A DNA stretch of 64,000 bases from Paenarthrobacter sp. JL.01a (GTDB taxonomy: Bacteria > Actinomycetota > Actinomycetes > Actinomycetales > Micrococcaceae), in the NCBI RefSeq assembly GCF_025452095.1, contig NZ_CP104877.1, positions 2,790,001 to 2,854,000 of the forward strand. Reading direction: 5' to 3'. The position numbers were made by a program, and so were the translations under genes. Below, in pieces: positions 1 to 10,472 of the stretch. The notes beneath the pieces were generated by a model, which saw only the letters and a list, made by a program, of their open reading frames with translations, did no database searches and was not told the origin of the DNA. How positions within the stretch are numbered: the first letter of the stretch is position 1; each line of letters starts with the position of its first letter.

Positions 1-571
1 ATGCATCCCGGGAAGTGAAACCGGATACTGTCCCGGGGATCGTGGCCTTTCGCAGAATGCCATACTGCGGCATGGATTCAGGAGCCTTCCACGCCGACGG
101 CAGAGGAGCCGGAGTGGGCCTTGCTGGGCGCTTGAGGCTCTGTTCAAGCGGCTGGATCCGTGCCACAGCGGTGCCCAGGAGGTCAGCCACGGTGTTGTTC
201 AATCCGAAATACAGGTTCACTTGCACCATGCAGAGCAGGATCACTCCCAGCATGGCCGTCACGCTCAGCAAGCGACCTTTGGCGGAATTGCGGCGAATAC
301 GTGCAGCACCGAGCAAAATGGCTGCTACGGCAGGCACTGTCCACGCCAAGGTCTCGAAAGGCAGGTTCTCCGAGAAGACAGCCATGAGGTCCACCAGGAT
401 CCAGTGCACCAAGGCGACCACGGCGATGGCTGTCAGCAAGGAGCCCACAACCACCAGTAACCAGGACAGTCGTCGTCGCCAGAGGAGGTACGCTCCCCCA
501 ACGATCCCGCAGGCAATGCTGAACCAGAGGAACGGCCCGGACACAAGGCTGACGTCCGAAAGGAAGTCCAT
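1..571 (-). CDS. Membrane-anchored alpha/beta-hydrolase-fold esterase (N-terminal part, cut by window edge)
   Basis: This minus-strand frame starts with ATG at 569-571 and stays open to the window edge, so about 190 N-terminal residues are present and the C-terminus is missing. The first ~135 residues hold about four hydrophobic helices separated by short basic loops (LLWRRR, RIRRNSAKGR). A Pro/Ala-rich linker follows, then the segment TIPGTVSGFTSRDA, which resembles the start of the enterochelin-esterase/mycolyltransferase-like hydrolase domain in actinobacterial proteins with this architecture. The catalytic domain is outside the window, so the substrate cannot be judged. It lies 5 nt downstream of the DUF2550 gene and is probably co-transcribed with it. 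The family call is inference from the linker and membrane pattern. Confidence 0.6.
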   Translation of the reverse strand, partial: MDFLSDVSLVSGPFLWFSIACGIVGGAYLLWRRRLSWLLVVVGSLLTAIAVVALVHWILVDLMAVFSENLPFETLAWTVPAVAAILLGAARIRRNSAKGRLLSVTAMLGVILLCMVQVNLYFGLNNTVADLLGTAVARIQPLEQSLKRPARPTPAPLPSAWKAPESMPQYGILRKATIPGTVSGFTSRDA

Positions 572-576
572 AACGC

Positions 577-1008
577 CTAACGCCAGGTACCGACGCCGAT
601 AACCGGCCCGGCCTCCAGCCAGGAGGAGAGCCCGGCATAGGCATCAAAGTTCATGGCCAGCATGAACTTCTTGCCTTCGTATTGCAGTTCGACCACCACG
701 ACGCCAGGCTGCACCCGGACGAGTTCTTCCTCAGTCGGTTGGCGGCGGCCCAGCAATTCCAGCGAGCTGCGTTTGAATCTGTATTTGGGAACAACGCTCA
801 GGGACATCAAGCGGAACCACTCAAGATCATTGTCCTGATAACGACAAACCCCCATCTGCCAGCTGTTTCCAGCCGTGCAAATGGAGGCGTCGATCGTGCC
901 GAGGGCGCGCCGCAGATTGAAGCGGCGCACCCCCAGAAGGCACAGTGAAATGATCAGCAACGTGAACGCTGTTGCCAAGGCGATGAACGGAATAAGGGAA
1001 TCGTCCAT
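577..1008 (-). CDS. DUF2550 family membrane protein
   Basis: A 143-residue protein of unknown function. It starts at the ATG at 1006-1008 (MDDSLIPF...), because an upstream extension of the frame would run into atpC. Residues 5-27 form one transmembrane helix (FIALATAFTLLIISLCLL). The remainder is a small soluble domain with WQMGVCRYQDNDLEWFRL and a conserved-looking basic stretch (PKYRFKRSSLELLGRR). DUF2550 genes typically sit directly downstream of atpC in actinobacteria, as here: atpC ends 10 nt upstream. The domain is probably anchored to the membrane. No catalytic motif is visible and the function is unknown. Confidence 0.8.
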   Translation of the reverse strand: MDDSLIPFIALATAFTLLIISLCLLGVRRFNLRRALGTIDASICTAGNSWQMGVCRYQDNDLEWFRLMSLSVVPKYRFKRSSLELLGRRQPTEEELVRVQPGVVVVELQYEGKKFMLAMNFDAYAGLSSWLEAGPVIGVGTWR

Positions 1009-1018
1009 CAAGGTCGTG

Positions 1019-1303
1019 CTATCGGATCCCCGCTGTAGCCGCTTCGCCCAATTTGGCGTTGTCAGCAACAATGACCACGCGGTCGTTGTCCACGGAGAAG
1101 AACCCGCCGTCGACAACTACTGCAATCCGGTCACCGGAAACCGGCTGGATTGCCAGCTCGCCCTCGGCCATGATGGCCAACAGGGGCGAGTGGCCCGGCA
1201 GGATTCCGATTTCACCATCGCTGGTGCGGGCCTTCACCATCTTGGCCGCTCCGGACCACACGAAGTGGTCCGCCGCGACAATCTCAACCTCGAGCTCAGC
1301 CAT
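1019..1303 (-). CDS. atpC: F1Fo ATP synthase epsilon subunit
   Basis: A 94-residue central-stalk subunit that contacts gamma and the c-ring and restrains ATP hydrolysis. The N-terminal beta-sandwich is recognisable from MAELEVEIVAADHFVWSGAA, SDGEIGILPGHSPLLA and the VDGGFFSVDNDRVVIVAD region. The protein ends soon after this domain, so the C-terminal helical hairpin seen in E. coli epsilon (about 138 residues) is almost entirely missing; other actinobacterial epsilons are also shortened. ATG at 1301-1303 begins 1 nt after the atpD stop, which suggests translational coupling. Last gene of the atp operon proper. Confidence 0.96.
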   Translation of the reverse strand: MAELEVEIVAADHFVWSGAAKMVKARTSDGEIGILPGHSPLLAIMAEGELAIQPVSGDRIAVVVDGGFFSVDNDRVVIVADNAKLGEAATAGIR

Positions 1304-1304
1304 A

Positions 1305-2840
<1,536 letters not shown>

Positions 2841-3731
2841 CTAGGACGCGAGTGCGTCGGCGCCGGCCACGATTTCGGAAAGCTCCTGCGTAATCTCGGC
2901 CTGGCGGGCCGTGTTGCGAAGGCGCGTGTACTTCTTGATCAGTTCCGTAGCGTTGTCACCGGCCGACTTCATGGCACGCTGGCGTGCTGCGAGCTCGGAA
3001 GCAGCAGCCTGCAGCATCGCCGCGAAGATGCGGGACTCGATGTAACGCGGAAGCAGGGCGTCGAGGACCTGCTCCGTTTCCGGTTCGAATTCGTACAACG
3101 GCAGCAGCTCGGTTTCCGAGGCTGCTTCCTCTTCGACGACCTCCAGCGGGAGCAAACGGATAACCGTGGGCTCCTGCGTCACCATGGACTTGAAGCGGGT
3201 GTAGACGACGTGGATTTCGTCCACGCCACCCTCTTCATAATCGGTGGAGAAGTCTTCAAGAAGAGCAGCTCCGACTTCCTGCGCGGTTTCGAATTCCGGT
3301 GCATCCGTGCCGCCGGTCCATACGCGGGCGTAAGACCGGTTGCGGAAATCGAAGTACGCCTGCGCCTTGCGGCCAACCAGGTACGCCTTGACTTCCTTGC
3401 CTTCTGCGTGAAGAAGCTCGGTGAGACCTTCAGCCTGCTTGAGCACACTGGCCGAGTAGGATCCTGCAAGGCCGCGGTCCGAAGTGATGATCAGGACTGC
3501 GGCACGGCGGATCTGCTCCGGCTCGGTGGTCAGCGGGTGGTCGATTTCGCTCTGAGTTGCGACAGCAGAAACGGCGCGGGTAATCGCGTTCGCGTAGGGC
3601 AGTGAAGCTGCTACGCGGGCGCGGGCCTTACCAATGCGCGAGGTAGCGATCAGTTCCATCGCCTTGAAGATCTTGCGCATCGACGTCGTCGAGCTGATCT
3701 TCTGACGGTAGACCCGAATCTGGGCTCCCAT
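2841..3731 (-). CDS. atpG: F1Fo ATP synthase gamma subunit
   Basis: The rotating central shaft of F1 (296 residues). The N-terminal helix [20 protein letters not shown] and the C-terminal helix ([35 protein letters not shown]) are the two coiled-coil segments that enter the alpha3beta3 cavity. The middle Rossmann-like domain contains the conserved [12 protein letters not shown]. The length is typical for actinobacteria, with an acidic insertion ([12 protein letters not shown]) near residue 200. A 76-nt gap holding a perfect hairpin separates it from atpA upstream. Confidence 0.97.
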   Translation of the reverse strand: MGAQIRVYRQKISSTTSMRKIFKAMELIATSRIGKARARVAASLPYANAITRAVSAVATQSEIDHPLTTEPEQIRRAAVLIITSDRGLAGSYSASVLKQAEGLTELLHAEGKEVKAYLVGRKAQAYFDFRNRSYARVWTGGTDAPEFETAQEVGAALLEDFSTDYEEGGVDEIHVVYTRFKSMVTQEPTVIRLLPLEVVEEEAASETELLPLYEFEPETEQVLDALLPRYIESRIFAAMLQAAASELAARQRAMKSAGDNATELIKKYTRLRNTARQAEITQELSEIVAGADALAS

Positions 3732-3759
3732 ACTTATCCTTTCCTAAGTTCCCGATGTG

Positions 3760-3797
3760 CTGCCCTGCCGGGGCCCTTGCGGACCCCGGCAGGGCAG
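3760..3797 (-). other. Strong intra-operon hairpin between atpA and atpG
   Basis: Bases 3760-3773 and 3784-3797 are perfect 14-nt reverse complements (CTGCCCTGCCGGGG arm) around a 10-nt loop. On the transcribed minus strand no T-run follows the stem, so it does not look like an intrinsic terminator; the short T4 run lies on the plus-strand side, where no gene needs it. It is probably an RNA stability or processing element, or a weak attenuator, between the alpha and gamma cistrons. Confidence 0.6.
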
Positions 3798-3807
3798 GTT
3801 TTCGGAA

Positions 3808-5445
3808 CTAGCGCTTCTGCTTGACGATCTTTTCCTGGTCGACGTCGCCGCCGGAGATCGCTGCGTGCTCTTCGTGGCCGGCACCAACCAGGCGGTTGTC
3901 ACCTTCGCCGAAGAAGCCCTTCTTGAAGGAGACGATTGCTTCCTTCAAAGCCGCAACGGTGTCGTCATCCAGGACGTTGGTCTGTGCCAGCGTGGTCAGG
4001 ATGGAGGACTTGTGCGTGAGGTGCTCCAGGAACTCGGACTCGAAGCGGCTGATGTCTTCAACCGGAACGTCGTCCAGGTAACCGTTGGTACCGGCCCAGA
4101 TGGAAACAACCTGGTTCTCGACCGGGAACGGTGAGTACTGGCCCTGCTTGAGCAGTTCCATCAGGCGTGCACCACGGGTCAGCTGCTGACGGGAAGCAGC
4201 GTCAAGGTCGGAGGCGAACATTGCGAACGCCTGCATGTCGCGGTACTGGGCCAGGTCCAGCTTCAACGTACCGGAGACCTTCTTCATGGACTTGACCTGG
4301 GCGGCGCCACCAACGCGGGAGACGGACACACCAACGTCAACAGCGGGGCGCTGGTTGGCGTTGAAGAGGTCCGACTGGAGGAAGATCTGGCCATCGGTAA
4401 TGGAGATCACGTTGGTCGGGATGTAGGCCGAAACGTCGTTTGCCTTGGTCTCGACGATCGGCAGACCGGTCATCGAACCTGCACCGAGCTCGTCGGAGAG
4501 CTTGGCACAACGCTCCAACAGGCGGGAGTGCAAGTAGAAGACGTCACCCGGGTATGCTTCGCGTCCCGGCGGACGGCGCAGCAACAGGGACACGGCGCGG
4601 TAAGCTTCAGCCTGCTTGGACAGGTCATCGAAGATCACCAGAACGTGCTTGCCGCCGTACATCCAGTGCTGGCCGATGGCCGAACCGGCGTACGGTGCGA
4701 GGTACTTGAAGCCGGCGGGGTCAGAAGCCGGGGACGCCACGATGGTGGTGTACTCCAGTGCGCCGTGGTCCTCAAGGGTCTGGCGGACGGATGCGATGGT
4801 GGAAGCCTTCTGGCCAACACCAACGTAGACGCAACGTACCTGCTTGGTGACATCTCCCGAAGCCCAGTTGGCCTTCTGGTTGATGATGGTGTCGACGGCG
4901 ATTGCGGTCTTACCGGTCTGACGGTCACCAATGATCAGCTGACGCTGGCCACGGCCGATCGGGATCATGGCGTCGATAGCCTTGAGGCCGGTCTGCATCG
5001 GTTCGTGGACCGACTTGCGTTCGGTAACGCCCGGAGCCTGGAGTTCCAGTGCACGGGTGGTTTCGGCCTTGATCTCGCCAAGGTCGTCGATGGGCTGGCC
5101 CAGGGGGTCAACAACGCGACCCAGGAAGGCGTCGCCCACCGGAACGGACAGGATCTCACCGGTGCGGTGAACTTCCTGGCCTTCTTCAATACCGGTGAAG
5201 TCACCGAGGATAATGACACCGATCTCGCGGACGTCAAGGTTCTGGGCCAGGCCCAGCGTGCCATCTTCGAAGCGAAGCAGCTCGTTCGCCATGACCGAGG
5301 GAAGACCCTCAACACGGGCGATGCCGTCACTTGCGGTGGTCACACGACCAACCTCTACGCGCTCTGCGTTACCGGGTTCGTAGGACGCCGCGAACTCGTT
5401 CAACGCATTACGGACGTCGTCGGCGTTGATGGTCAATTCGGCCAT
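3808..5445 (-). CDS. atpA: F1Fo ATP synthase alpha subunit
   Basis: The non-catalytic F1 head subunit (545 residues) that alternates with beta and contributes the arginine finger. It has the Walker A motif [13 protein letters not shown], the preceding [12 protein letters not shown], the Walker B-like [17 protein letters not shown] and the alpha signature [17 protein letters not shown]. The start is ATG at 5443-5445 ([16 protein letters not shown]); an upstream in-frame start would add 14 residues atypical of the family. An AGGAG lies about 15 nt upstream. The C-terminal tail after KGFFGEGD is charged and extends slightly beyond E. coli AtpA (513 residues). Confidence 0.97.
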   Translation of the reverse strand: MAELTINADDVRNALNEFAASYEPGNAERVEVGRVTTASDGIARVEGLPSVMANELLRFEDGTLGLAQNLDVREIGVIILGDFTGIEEGQEVHRTGEILSVPVGDAFLGRVVDPLGQPIDDLGEIKAETTRALELQAPGVTERKSVHEPMQTGLKAIDAMIPIGRGQRQLIIGDRQTGKTAIAVDTIINQKANWASGDVTKQVRCVYVGVGQKASTIASVRQTLEDHGALEYTTIVASPASDPAGFKYLAPYAGSAIGQHWMYGGKHVLVIFDDLSKQAEAYRAVSLLLRRPPGREAYPGDVFYLHSRLLERCAKLSDELGAGSMTGLPIVETKANDVSAYIPTNVISITDGQIFLQSDLFNANQRPAVDVGVSVSRVGGAAQVKSMKKVSGTLKLDLAQYRDMQAFAMFASDLDAASRQQLTRGARLMELLKQGQYSPFPVENQVVSIWAGTNGYLDDVPVEDISRFESEFLEHLTHKSSILTTLAQTNVLDDDTVAALKEAIVSFKKGFFGEGDNRLVGAGHEEHAAISGGDVDQEKIVKQKR

Positions 5446-5529
5446 CTGCAGTCCCTGCTCTCCTGTTTCGTGATCATCGTTGCTCACGATGACCGGGTTT
5501 TATATCAGTTAAGTTGTGCTGTGTCTTCG

Positions 5530-6357
5530 CTAGCCGGCAAGCTGGCGGCGGAGCTCGGTCAGGCGGGCAATAACCGAAGCATCGAGTACTTCGTCACCTA
5601 CCTGGACGCGGATGCCACCGATAAGTGCCGGATCAACGTTGACGTTGACCTTCAGCTCGCGACCGTACAGGGCGTCAAGCCCGGCCTGCAGACGGCTGGC
5701 CTGCGTTTCCGTCAACGGACGGGTAACGCTGACAGTTGCAATCCAGCGCTGCTGACGCTTGGCTGCAAGCTTGGCGAATGACTCGACAAGCTTGCTCGGC
5801 TTGACACCGCGCGGATGCGTCACTGCCTGGCTGATGAGAATCTTGGCTTCCTCGCTGATGCCAGGAACCAGTTTCTCGGCCAGTGCAATCTTCGCCGCAG
5901 GGGAAGCCTGCGGCTCAGACAAAGCACGTTGTACTTCGTGGCTGGAAGCGACGGCCTGGTTGAAGGCAAACAGATCGTTTTCCAGCTCTTCCAGCCCCGT
6001 GATACCGGAGGCAGAAACGGCCGACTTGTTTTCAGCTACGGCAATGACCACCGTGGCGGCAAGGGTCTCGAGTGCATCGCCGATATCGCGTGCCGACGCC
6101 CAGCGTGAGCTGGCCAATCCGCCCGCAATTTCAGCTGCATCAGCGGAGACTTTCCCGCCAACCAGCTGCTTGACCAGCGCCGACTTCTCGTCTCCGGTAC
6201 GGGACGGGTCAGTCAGGGCGCGGCGCAAGCCAGCCGAGCTGTCCACCGTTCCCAGGATTCCGAAGAGGTCCTTAGCCAACTGCAGCGAGGCCAGGGGAAG
6301 CTTGGCTTCCAACTGGGACAGTGCTTTGGTCAGCGATTCGCTCGATATACCTGCCAT
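5530..6357 (-). CDS. atpH: F1Fo ATP synthase delta subunit
   Basis: The peripheral-stalk subunit linking F1 to the b subunits (275 residues, against ~177 in E. coli). The C-terminal half carries the OSCP/delta signature: VTRPLTETQASRLQAGLDALYGRELKVNVNVDP is split here as VTRPLTETQASRL and LKVNVNVDPALIGGIRVQVG. The longer N-terminal half (ALSQLEAKLPLASLQLAKDL) is typical of actinobacterial delta subunits. It is a separate gene, not the b-delta fusion found in mycobacteria. Its ATG overlaps the atpF stop (TAATG), indicating coupled translation. Confidence 0.95.
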   Translation of the reverse strand: MAGISSESLTKALSQLEAKLPLASLQLAKDLFGILGTVDSSAGLRRALTDPSRTGDEKSALVKQLVGGKVSADAAEIAGGLASSRWASARDIGDALETLAATVVIAVAENKSAVSASGITGLEELENDLFAFNQAVASSHEVQRALSEPQASPAAKIALAEKLVPGISEEAKILISQAVTHPRGVKPSKLVESFAKLAAKRQQRWIATVSVTRPLTETQASRLQAGLDALYGRELKVNVNVDPALIGGIRVQVGDEVLDASVIARLTELRRQLAG

Positions 6358-6914
6358 TACTTAGCTGCACCTGCGCTCTGGGTCTCCAGATCGGCCAGGA
6401 AGCGGTCAACAACGCGGGCAGCGCGCTCGTCGTCGGTGAGTGCTTCGCCAACGATGCGGCCAGCCAGCGTGGTGGCCAGGGTACCGACCTCGGAACGAAG
6501 CGAGACAACAGCTGCCTGGCGCTCCGATTCGATGGCGGCGTGTGCCTGCTCGGTGATGCGTGCAGACTCTGCTGCAGCCTTTGCCTTCAGGTCCGCGAGG
6601 ATCTGGGCGCCTTCGGCGCGTGCTTCTTCGCGGATGCGGTTGGCTTCGGCACGGGCATCGGTGAGCTGCTGCTTGTACTCTTCAAGAGCTGCAGAAGCTT
6701 CTGCCTGAGCCGCTTCGGCCTTTGCAATGCCACCTTCGATTGCTTCGGCACGCTCTGCGAAGGTCTTCTCGAACATCGGGACAACAAACTTGACCACGAT
6801 GTACATGAGGACCGCAAAGCCGACGAGGACAACGCCCATTTCCCAAATATTGGGAACAAGCGGGTTCGCTGCCGCTTCGCCTTCAGTGGCGGCTGAGATG
6901 ATCAGCTGATTCAT
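6357..6914 (-). CDS. atpF: F1Fo ATP synthase b subunit
   Basis: The peripheral-stalk b subunit (185 residues). One transmembrane helix lies at about residues 25-47 (MGVVLVGFAVLMYIVVKFVVP). A long charged helix rich in Ala, Glu, Gln and Arg follows to about residue 165 and forms the parallel dimer reaching F1. The start MNQLIISAATEGEAAANPLVP gives a short periplasmic N-terminus. It overlaps atpH by one base at TAATG and lies 49 nt downstream of atpE. Only one b-type gene is present, so the stator is a b2 homodimer. Confidence 0.96.
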   Translation of the reverse strand: MNQLIISAATEGEAAANPLVPNIWEMGVVLVGFAVLMYIVVKFVVPMFEKTFAERAEAIEGGIAKAEAAQAEASAALEEYKQQLTDARAEANRIREEARAEGAQILADLKAKAAAESARITEQAHAAIESERQAAVVSLRSEVGTLATTLAGRIVGEALTDDERAARVVDRFLADLETQSAGAAK

Positions 6915-6963
6915 ATTTCACCCGTCCTATCTACTCGTGCTTGGATTCGCTTGGTTCTTAGGA

Positions 6964-7182
6964 CTAGGAAAGAACGAAAGCGAAGACCAGGCCGAGGATG
7001 GCAAGAGCTTCAGTCAGTGCCAGACCAAGGAACGCGATCGGCTGCAGCACACGCTGAGCTTCCGGCTGACGTGCAACACCGTTGATGTAAGCGGCGAACA
7101 CGAGACCCACACCGATACCACCGCCGATGGCCGAAAGACCGTAGCCGATGAGGTTGAGGGAGCCGTTGATGGTGCCTTCCAT
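6964..7182 (-). CDS. atpE: F1Fo ATP synthase c subunit (proteolipid ring)
   Basis: A 72-residue proteolipid with two transmembrane helices joined by a polar loop ([11 protein letters not shown]). The proton-carrying glutamate is in [17 protein letters not shown], so this is the Glu type usual in actinobacteria; the Glu and its flanks look H+-type rather than having a sodium-binding pattern. The first helix holds the glycine-rich packing motif [23 protein letters not shown] lies directly upstream of the ATG as a strong ribosome-binding site. The 80-nt gap from atpB holds two short hairpins (7201-7216 and 7231-7251), which might help raise c-subunit yield. Confidence 0.97.
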   Translation of the reverse strand: MEGTINGSLNLIGYGLSAIGGGIGVGLVFAAYINGVARQPEAQRVLQPIAFLGLALTEALAILGLVFAFVLS

Positions 7183-7262
7183 TTTTTCTTCCTTTCAAGA
7201 TGCCGCCCGTGCGGCAGGTTGTTTGGGTTGCTTCATCCCCGCGAGGGGAAGTGTTGGGAGCC

Positions 7263-8063
7263 TTAGTGGCTGTCGGCGTGCAGGGCGCCTTCGATGTAGA
7301 TCGCGGTCAGCAAGGTGAACACGTATGCCTGCAGTGCCATGATCAGCGCTTCAAGCATGTACATGGCGATGGCACCGACGAGGACCAGGACCGATGCGCC
7401 CTTGAGCAGCACGTTTTCCTGCATGACCAGGAACTCGATGCCGGAACCGGCGAGCATCACGATCAAGTGGCCGGCCAGCATGGTCGCGAACAGACGGAGG
7501 CTGTGCGTGACAGGGCGGACCAGGAAGTTGGAGATGATTTCGATCGGAACAACGATCGGGAGGATGTACCACGGCACGCCGGACGGAACCGTCGCGAGCT
7601 TGAAGTACTTAAGGCCGTTCTTCTTCAGGCCGATCGCGATCCAGGTGACATACACGATGCCGGCCATTACATAGGCGCCGCCTACGTGCGAGAAGCTCGG
7701 GAGCTGGATCAGCGGGATGGCGCCGTAGATGTTGTTCACCAGGATGAAGAAGAACAGGCTGAACAACAGCGGGACGTACTTGATGAAGTCCTTGCCGCCG
7801 ATGATGTCTTTGGCAATGCTGTTCCGGACGAAGCCGTAGGCCATCTCACCGGCGAACTGCAGCTTGCCGGGAACCAGCTGCTGCTTGCGTGCAGCGAGGA
7901 TGAAGAATGTAGCGATAATGACGACCGAAAGGATCACCAGCAGCATCTGCTTGGAGAATCCGTCGTGCGCACCCCAAGGCAGGATTGCCGGCAGGTGCAT
8001 TTCGTCGATTCCGGGTGGGGTGAAGGACCCCGAATCCTGGGCGGGGAGCGCAAGCGCGATCAA
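7263..8063 (-). CDS. atpB: F1Fo ATP synthase a subunit
   Basis: The membrane stator subunit that forms the proton half-channels against the c-ring (266 residues, five to six transmembrane helices). The essential arginine region is visible in RPVTHSLRLFATMLAGHLIVM, where the Arg of SLRLF corresponds to E. coli aArg210. The FVRNSIAKDIIGGKDFIKYVP segment is typical of the actinobacterial a subunit. It ends 80 nt before atpE and follows the atpZ-like gene by 81 nt. Confidence 0.96.
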   Translation of the reverse strand: MIALALPAQDSGSFTPPGIDEMHLPAILPWGAHDGFSKQMLLVILSVVIIATFFILAARKQQLVPGKLQFAGEMAYGFVRNSIAKDIIGGKDFIKYVPLLFSLFFFILVNNIYGAIPLIQLPSFSHVGGAYVMAGIVYVTWIAIGLKKNGLKYFKLATVPSGVPWYILPIVVPIEIISNFLVRPVTHSLRLFATMLAGHLIVMLAGSGIEFLVMQENVLLKGASVLVLVGAIAMYMLEALIMALQAYVFTLLTAIYIEGALHADSH

Positions 8064-8144
8064 CGCGTTTCCTCTCTGCTGTGTCCATCATTGGGCATTG
8101 GTTGAAATCCGGAAGCGTTGCACGCATCCACATTCCATGTGAAA

Positions 8145-8480
8145 TTATTTGGCATTACTGTCCCCGTCCGTGGACGGACCGCTGTCTGCGTTGCTCTCGC
8201 CAGAAGAGGAGCTTTGCCTGGTGAGGCCGTGCATATGGGAAAGATAGAACCCTCCTGCGGCTCCCAGCAGAGCGCCAAGGAGCACAATCCAGCGGGTCCC
8301 CCACAGATTATCCAAACCCCAGCCTATCAAACTCCAGACAATGATCCCGCCAATGATGTAGCTGAAGACAGCGATACCGGCGTTGTAGCCGCCGTCGTTT
8401 CCGGCTTCAGCGGAGTCATTACGGTTGGCGGATTGCTGACCACCGAGGGACGGGCGTGAATAGCGCTTACGCGGAGACAT
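8145..8480 (-). CDS. AtpZ/AtpI-like small membrane protein
   Basis: A 111-residue protein with a basic N-terminus (MSPRKRYSRPS) and two transmembrane helices at about residues 36-54 and 63-80 (AVFSYIIGGIIVWSLIGWGL, WIVLLGALLGAAGGFYLSHM). The glycine-rich, two-helix layout fits AtpZ/AtpI-type accessory proteins of F-type synthases. The tail is Ser/Asp-rich. ATG at 8478-8480 is chosen because it overlaps the upstream gene by 14 nt; the frame is open further upstream only inside that gene. A role in c-ring assembly or Mg2+ supply is proposed for relatives and is inference here. Confidence 0.75.
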   Translation of the reverse strand: MSPRKRYSRPSLGGQQSANRNDSAEAGNDGGYNAGIAVFSYIIGGIIVWSLIGWGLDNLWGTRWIVLLGALLGAAGGFYLSHMHGLTRQSSSSGESNADSGPSTDGDSNAK

Positions 8481-8958
8481 CCGGACCACCCTTCGGCTCG
8501 GCAGGATCGTTGTAGATCTGGAGGCGGGATTTGCTGAAACCGTAGATTTCCGCGGCCTGCCAGAAGACCACCGAGACGACTGCCCCGATAAGGAACCACC
8601 GTGCGTGCAGCCACTCCGGCGCTCCGAGCACAAACAGCACTACGGCGAAGCCGACAACCTTGATGAAGTACGTAGCCACAAAAAGACCGACGGCACCGGA
8701 GGGGTTGTTCCGGCCGACAAAGTGACCGATCAGGAGGCTGATTCCAAAGAAGAGCATGACCAGCGCGGAGCCGAACGCGGCTGAGAGCGCGCCTTGCCCC
8801 CCATTCATGAGGGCTGCGATCACGCAGGTGAGCGCCGTTGCAGCGGTGGCCGCCGCAGCGCTGAGGGCAAGCAGCCTTAGCCACAACGAGGACCGGCCAC
8901 CAAAGGATCCAACAACACGTTTACCGGACGGGCGTCCGGAATTGGCGTTGGATGTCAT
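8467..8958 (-). CDS. ATP synthase protein I-like membrane protein (first gene of the atp operon)
   Basis: A 163-residue integral membrane protein with about four helices (LLALSAAAATAATALTCVIA, ALVMLFFGISLLIGHFVG, GLFVATYFIKVVGFAVVLFV, FLIGAVVSVVFWQAAEIYGF). Its position immediately upstream of the atpZ-like gene and atpB matches the mycobacterial gene Rv1303, annotated as an AtpI-like protein. Function in synthase assembly is inference. The 117 nt between this gene and wecA (8959-9075) is the likely promoter region for the atp operon, although no convincing -10/-35 pair stands out. Confidence 0.75.
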   Translation of the reverse strand: MTSNANSGRPSGKRVVGSFGGRSSLWLRLLALSAAAATAATALTCVIAALMNGGQGALSAAFGSALVMLFFGISLLIGHFVGRNNPSGAVGLFVATYFIKVVGFAVVLFVLGAPEWLHARWFLIGAVVSVVFWQAAEIYGFSKSRLQIYNDPAEPKGGPDVSA

Positions 8959-9075
8959 GGGGATACCAATCCTCGTGGCACAGGTGCCATATTCTCAAAG
9001 TGGGGTTACGGGCGAGTGACTGTCCGCAGTAAGAATTCTACATGAGATAGAACTGTGACGATAACCGACCGTCAT

Positions 9076-10191
9076 CTACCGTTCTCCCGGTCCGGCTGTT
9101 TTCCTCGTGAAGTAGGGCCACGCCGTTACCGCGGCCATGACCAGCGCCGCCGCAATGACCACGATCAGCACTACCTGCCAGGGGAAGACGGCAAAAGCCA
9201 CGCCGCCGAAGGCCAGGATCGACGTCCAGACGTACAACATCACGACGGCGGTGCGGTGCGAGTACCCGAGGTCCACCAGCTTGTGGTGGAGGTGCCCGCG
9301 GTCAGCGGACCACGGAGACTGGCCCCGGGCCGTCCGGCGGACGACCGCCATTCCCAGATCCAGCAGCGGAAGCGACAACACAGCGAAGGGCAGCAGAATC
9401 GGAACGATGGTGGGGATGCCATTGGCGCGGTCATACAGCCCCGAACCGATTTGTCCCGTCGCAACCACACCTGCCGAGGCCATGAGCAAGCCGATGAGCA
9501 TTGCCCCGGAGTCTCCCATGAAGATCTTGGCCGGGAACCAGTTATGGGGCAGGAAGCCGATGCAACTGCCCACAAGGATGGCCATCAGGAGCGTCGCGAG
9601 GTCCGAGTTATCCGTGGACGGGTTGTTGCGGTGGACCCAGTAAGCAGTGAGGAAGAACGCTCCCCCGCCGATGATGGCTACGCCGGCTGCCAGGCCGTCC
9701 AGTCCGTCGATGAAGTTCACGGCATTCATGGTGGTAACGATCAAGCCCGCCGTAAGCACGATCTGGACTACCTCGGAATTGAGCACTATGGGCTCGGGGA
9801 TGAACGGCACGACGGACATCCGTACGCCCCAGATCGCCACGATGAAGGCCGCTGTTCCTTGGCCCAGGAGTTTTATCCACCACCGGATATCCAGGATGTC
9901 GTCGGCTACCCCCACCGCGACAATGACAACGGCACCGGCCAGGATCCCCCATGGGGCGTCGTTGTGCCTGAAGATGTCCTTCACGAAGAACGAATTGGAC
10001 GCCACCACCAGCGCAGTGAAAAAGCCCACGAAGATGCCCAGTCCCCCGAGCTTGGAGATCAGGGCGGAGTGCATGTCACGGCTTCGGATGGGCTGGTACA
10101 AGCGAAGCTTGTTCCCCAGCACGCGGGCTCCCCACGTTCCCCCGTAGGCCACTACGGCAGCCGTCAACGCCATCAGCAGATACATGATCAT
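9076..10191 (-). CDS. wecA: WecA/MraY-family undecaprenyl-phosphate sugar-1-phosphate transferase
   Basis: A polytopic membrane enzyme (371 residues, about 10-11 helices) that transfers a UDP-sugar phosphate, probably GlcNAc-1-P, to the polyprenyl-phosphate carrier and so begins a secondary cell-wall polymer. Family motifs are present in order: SKLGGLGIFVGF, the Asp pair VGVADDILDIRW, the catalytic NAVNFIDGLDGLAAG, the FMGDSGAM loop and the WecA-type cytosolic HLHHKLVDLG. The HLHHK motif favours the WecA/TagO side over MraY. It corresponds to the mycobacterial gene Rv1302 beside the atp operon. Exact sugar specificity is not determined by the sequence. Confidence 0.88.
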   Translation of the reverse strand: MIMYLLMALTAAVVAYGGTWGARVLGNKLRLYQPIRSRDMHSALISKLGGLGIFVGFFTALVVASNSFFVKDIFRHNDAPWGILAGAVVIVAVGVADDILDIRWWIKLLGQGTAAFIVAIWGVRMSVVPFIPEPIVLNSEVVQIVLTAGLIVTTMNAVNFIDGLDGLAAGVAIIGGGAFFLTAYWVHRNNPSTDNSDLATLLMAILVGSCIGFLPHNWFPAKIFMGDSGAMLIGLLMASAGVVATGQIGSGLYDRANGIPTIVPILLPFAVLSLPLLDLGMAVVRRTARGQSPWSADRGHLHHKLVDLGYSHRTAVVMLYVWTSILAFGGVAFAVFPWQVVLIVVIAAALVMAAVTAWPYFTRKTAGPGER

Positions 10192-10472
10192 GAGGCGACT
10201 CCCTGGAGCGGCCGTTTGGCCGACGCGGACACCGGGACCGGTGCACGCCGCCCGGGCGCTGCAATGAGGGGCAACTCAGGGCAGCTCAGGGTGTGGAATT
10301 CTGTCAGTGGATAAATGGAACTACTCCGTCGCCATGCCTGCACCGGCTGTGCCGAATGTTGCGGGATTTTCGTGGACTCTAGTGACGATACTAATGCCAA
10401 TGGCCGTGACCACCGGTGTGACGCAGCCGCAGGACCGCAGCTTGTTTTCGCCGGGCCCGGGCTGTACGGCTG
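10192..10472. other. Intergenic region between a GT2 gene and wecA
   Basis: These 281 nt hold no coding frame that I believe. An 8-bp hairpin (10462-10469 with 10476-10483) straddles the stop codon of the GT2 gene but has no T-run on the transcribed strand. The break is long compared with the tight spacing upstream, so a separate promoter for wecA may lie here, but I see no clear one. Confidence 0.4.
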
